DNA of 8,430 bases from Nitrospirota bacterium. Its GTDB lineage: Bacteria; Nitrospirota; Thermodesulfovibrionia; Thermodesulfovibrionales; UBA6898. The stretch covers positions 1 through 8,430 of the forward strand of contig JAJYLU010000056.1 in the NCBI GenBank assembly GCA_021787505.1, in the 5' to 3' direction. This document shows positions 7,086 through 8,430 of this stretch, one piece after another. The notes beneath the pieces were generated by a model. It saw only the letters and a program-made list of their open reading frames with translations, ran no database searches and was not told the DNA's origin. Both the position numbers and the translations under genes were made by a program. Each line of letters begins with the position of its first letter. The first letter of the stretch is position 1.

Positions 7086-7092
7086 GCGGTCC

Positions 7093-8430
7093 TCATTCAG
7101 CGGCGCCGTCACAGAGCGCCTCCTTCATCGGGAGCTTGATGAGAAAGGTCGTGCCCTCCCCTTCCGCACTCACGACCTTTATGGACCCCTCGTGCTCCTC
7201 GACGATCTCCCTGGCAACATAGAGACCGAGGCCGGAACCCTTGCCGTCTTCCTTCGTCGTAAAGAAAGGGTCGAAAATATGTTTGACCGTGTCAGCGTCC
7301 ATCCCGATGCCGGTGTCGCGCACCCGTATTTTCACGAGCTTGTTTTCGTTGTCTTCCTCAGCAGCGATCGAGATGGTACCGCCGTCCGGCAGCGCGTCGA
7401 TCGCGTTCTTTACGAGGTTGAGGATCGCCTGCTCGAGTCTCTGCTTGTCGGCCGTGATCCAGCTCGTCTCGGGCACGTCCACCCGGACCTCTACCTTGGA
7501 CGGGATGTCTCCCTGCACAAGCCTGATCGTATCTTCGACGAGGCCCCTGAGCGCGATAGGCTTGCTCTTGAATTCCTTTTTTCTCGAAAACTCCAGCAGG
7601 GAAAGGACCATCGCCTTCGCCCGCTCCACCTCTTTCTCGATCTGCTGCATCAACTCCTTCTTGTATTCGACGTCGTGGTATTCGATCTCTTCATGGAGTA
7701 TCTGGCAGGAACTGAATATGTTCGAAAGAGGATTGTTGAGCTGATGGGCGACGCCCGACACCATGGTCCCCAGGCAGGCGAGCTTCTCGGACTGCATGAT
7801 GAAACGCATCTGCCGGAGCTCGAGCTCCTTCAGCATCCTGCTGAAGGCATTGCTCAGAGAGACGATCTCCCTGTCGGAAGAAGCGATAGCCAGGGAATCG
7901 AACTTGCCGTCTATGATCTTCTGTATGCCCTCCTCCAGCTGTTTGAGGGGGCTGACGACCATGCGTGAGAGATAATGGCCCACGATAAGCCCGACGATCA
8001 CAAGAAACGCGATCGACAGCATGAGGACGCGTCCGGAAGAGGCGATCAATGACTGAATATACGTCCTTTCGGCGACGGATATCGCCTCTGTCGCATCGAC
8101 GATCTTCTTCCCCTTCGCCCTGATCCTTCCCTCCACTTCGTAGGCTTCGATCAGGCCGCGCGTCTTGTCCATGCCGTAGTATCTCTGCATGAGCGATTTG
8201 TATTCCCTGATATCGTCCCCCAGCCTGTCAACGTCCGTCTTTATCTGCAGCCTCCGGATCCCCTCCCTGTTTTTCGCGATGATCTCCTCGGCCTTCTTCG
8301 TAAAGCGGAGATTCTCCGCGAAGTCCTCGTTGTCGCGGTAAAGGAAATAGTTCTTCTCAAACCGCCGCATCTCGAGCGTCGTGTCGAAGAACTCGGAGAT
8401 GCTGAAACTGAAAGAGATCTTTCTGTCGAT
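7093..8430 (-). CDS. Membrane sensor histidine kinase with HAMP domain, partner of the NtrC-type regulator (5' end outside window)
   Basis: The frame stays open to the right edge, so the ATG at 8368-8370 is most likely internal; 445 residues are visible. Counting from the first visible residue, about 1-130 are a largely helical, charged sensor region (LEMRRFEKNYFLYRDNEDF near 19-37). About 134-155 are a membrane helix (VLMLSIAFLVIVGLIVG), and about 152-205 a HAMP linker (VVSPLKQLEEGIQ). The H-box follows with H229 in VAHQLNNPLSNI, then the ATPase: N338 and N342, DTGIGM at 372-377, FDPFFTTK, and GKGSGLGL at 396-403. It should autophosphorylate on H229 and pass phosphate to D55 of the next gene's product. 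The first membrane helix expected before the sensor region is not in view. The residue after the histidine is Q where E or D is usual in the HisKA phosphatase motif. The kinase call is firm; the stimulus is unknown. Confidence 0.92.
   Translation of the reverse strand: MDRKISFSFSISEFFDTTLEMRRFEKNYFLYRDNEDFAENLRFTKKAEEIIAKNREGIRRLQIKTDVDRLGDDIREYKSLMQRYYGMDKTRGLIEAYEVEGRIRAKGKKIVDATEAISVAERTYIQSLIASSGRVLMLSIAFLVIVGLIVGHYLSRMVVSPLKQLEEGIQKIIDGKFDSLAIASSDREIVSLSNAFSRMLKELELRQMRFIMQSEKLACLGTMVSGVAHQLNNPLSNIFSSCQILHEEIEYHDVEYKKELMQQIEKEVERAKAMVLSLLEFSRKKEFKSKPIALRGLVEDTIRLVQGDIPSKVEVRVDVPETSWITADKQRLEQAILNLVKNAIDALPDGGTISIAAEEDNENKLVKIRVRDTGIGMDADTVKHIFDPFFTTKEDGKGSGLGLYVAREIVEEHEGSIKVVSAEGEGTTFLIKLPMKEALCDGAAE

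Noticed and set aside
5899..7968. A 689-codon open frame on the plus strand, antisense to the NtrC-type gene and the membrane kinase gene
   Set aside because: It crosses both well-identified minus-strand genes and their intergenic gap. It shows no domain and is rich in H, R, L and D in the pattern expected when the complement of GC-rich coding sequence lacks stops. No ribosome-binding site case was found.
8368..8370. ATG taken as the true start of the membrane kinase
   Set aside because: The frame is open to the window edge with protein-like sequence, no ribosome-binding site was evident just upstream, and the sensor domain would be cut.

Overview
The window reads as bacterial chromosome from a Gram-negative organism with moderately high GC. 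Dense two-component signalling, an NtrC-type sigma-54 activator and a LysM-type L,D-transpeptidase would suit a Desulfobacterota (deltaproteobacterial) or Nitrospirota genome. That placement is an impression from protein style, because there is no rRNA or marker gene here to settle it.

Layout, left to right. Bases 1-53 are the last 16 codons of an unidentified plus-strand gene. A 134-base leader follows, then a secreted L,D-transpeptidase on the plus strand (188-1048). Everything to the right is on the minus strand and converges on it, with only 13 bases between the two stop codons. In transcription order (right to left) the minus-strand genes are: a HAMP-containing membrane histidine kinase whose 5' end lies beyond the right edge (7093-8430); an NtrC-family sigma-54-dependent response regulator (5692-7053); a BvgS/EvgS-like kinase with a periplasmic solute-binding sensor domain (3436-5598); a stand-alone receiver protein (3068-3439); and a REC-PAS-kinase-REC hybrid (1062-3071).

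How they may work together. The two right-hand genes form a classical pair: the kinase senses something at or outside the membrane, and the AAA+ regulator then drives sigma-54 promoters. The three left-hand genes form a tight cassette joined by 4-base stop/start overlaps (ATGA and GTGA), each with a strong ribosome-binding site. The cassette holds two kinases and three receivers, but no Hpt domain and no DNA-binding or enzymatic output. It therefore looks like an upstream signal-processing module whose effector is elsewhere, or possibly the neighbouring NtrC protein. It is also compositionally distinct: hand-counted samples give about 49-52% GC in the cassette against about 57-58% in its neighbours, which suggests separate acquisition.

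No tRNA, rRNA, CRISPR array, insertion sequence or convincing intrinsic terminator was seen. The most interesting points are the detached-receiver BvgS-like cassette, its composition, the altered ligand pocket of its sensor domain, and a GC hairpin directly against the ribosome-binding site of the NtrC-type gene.
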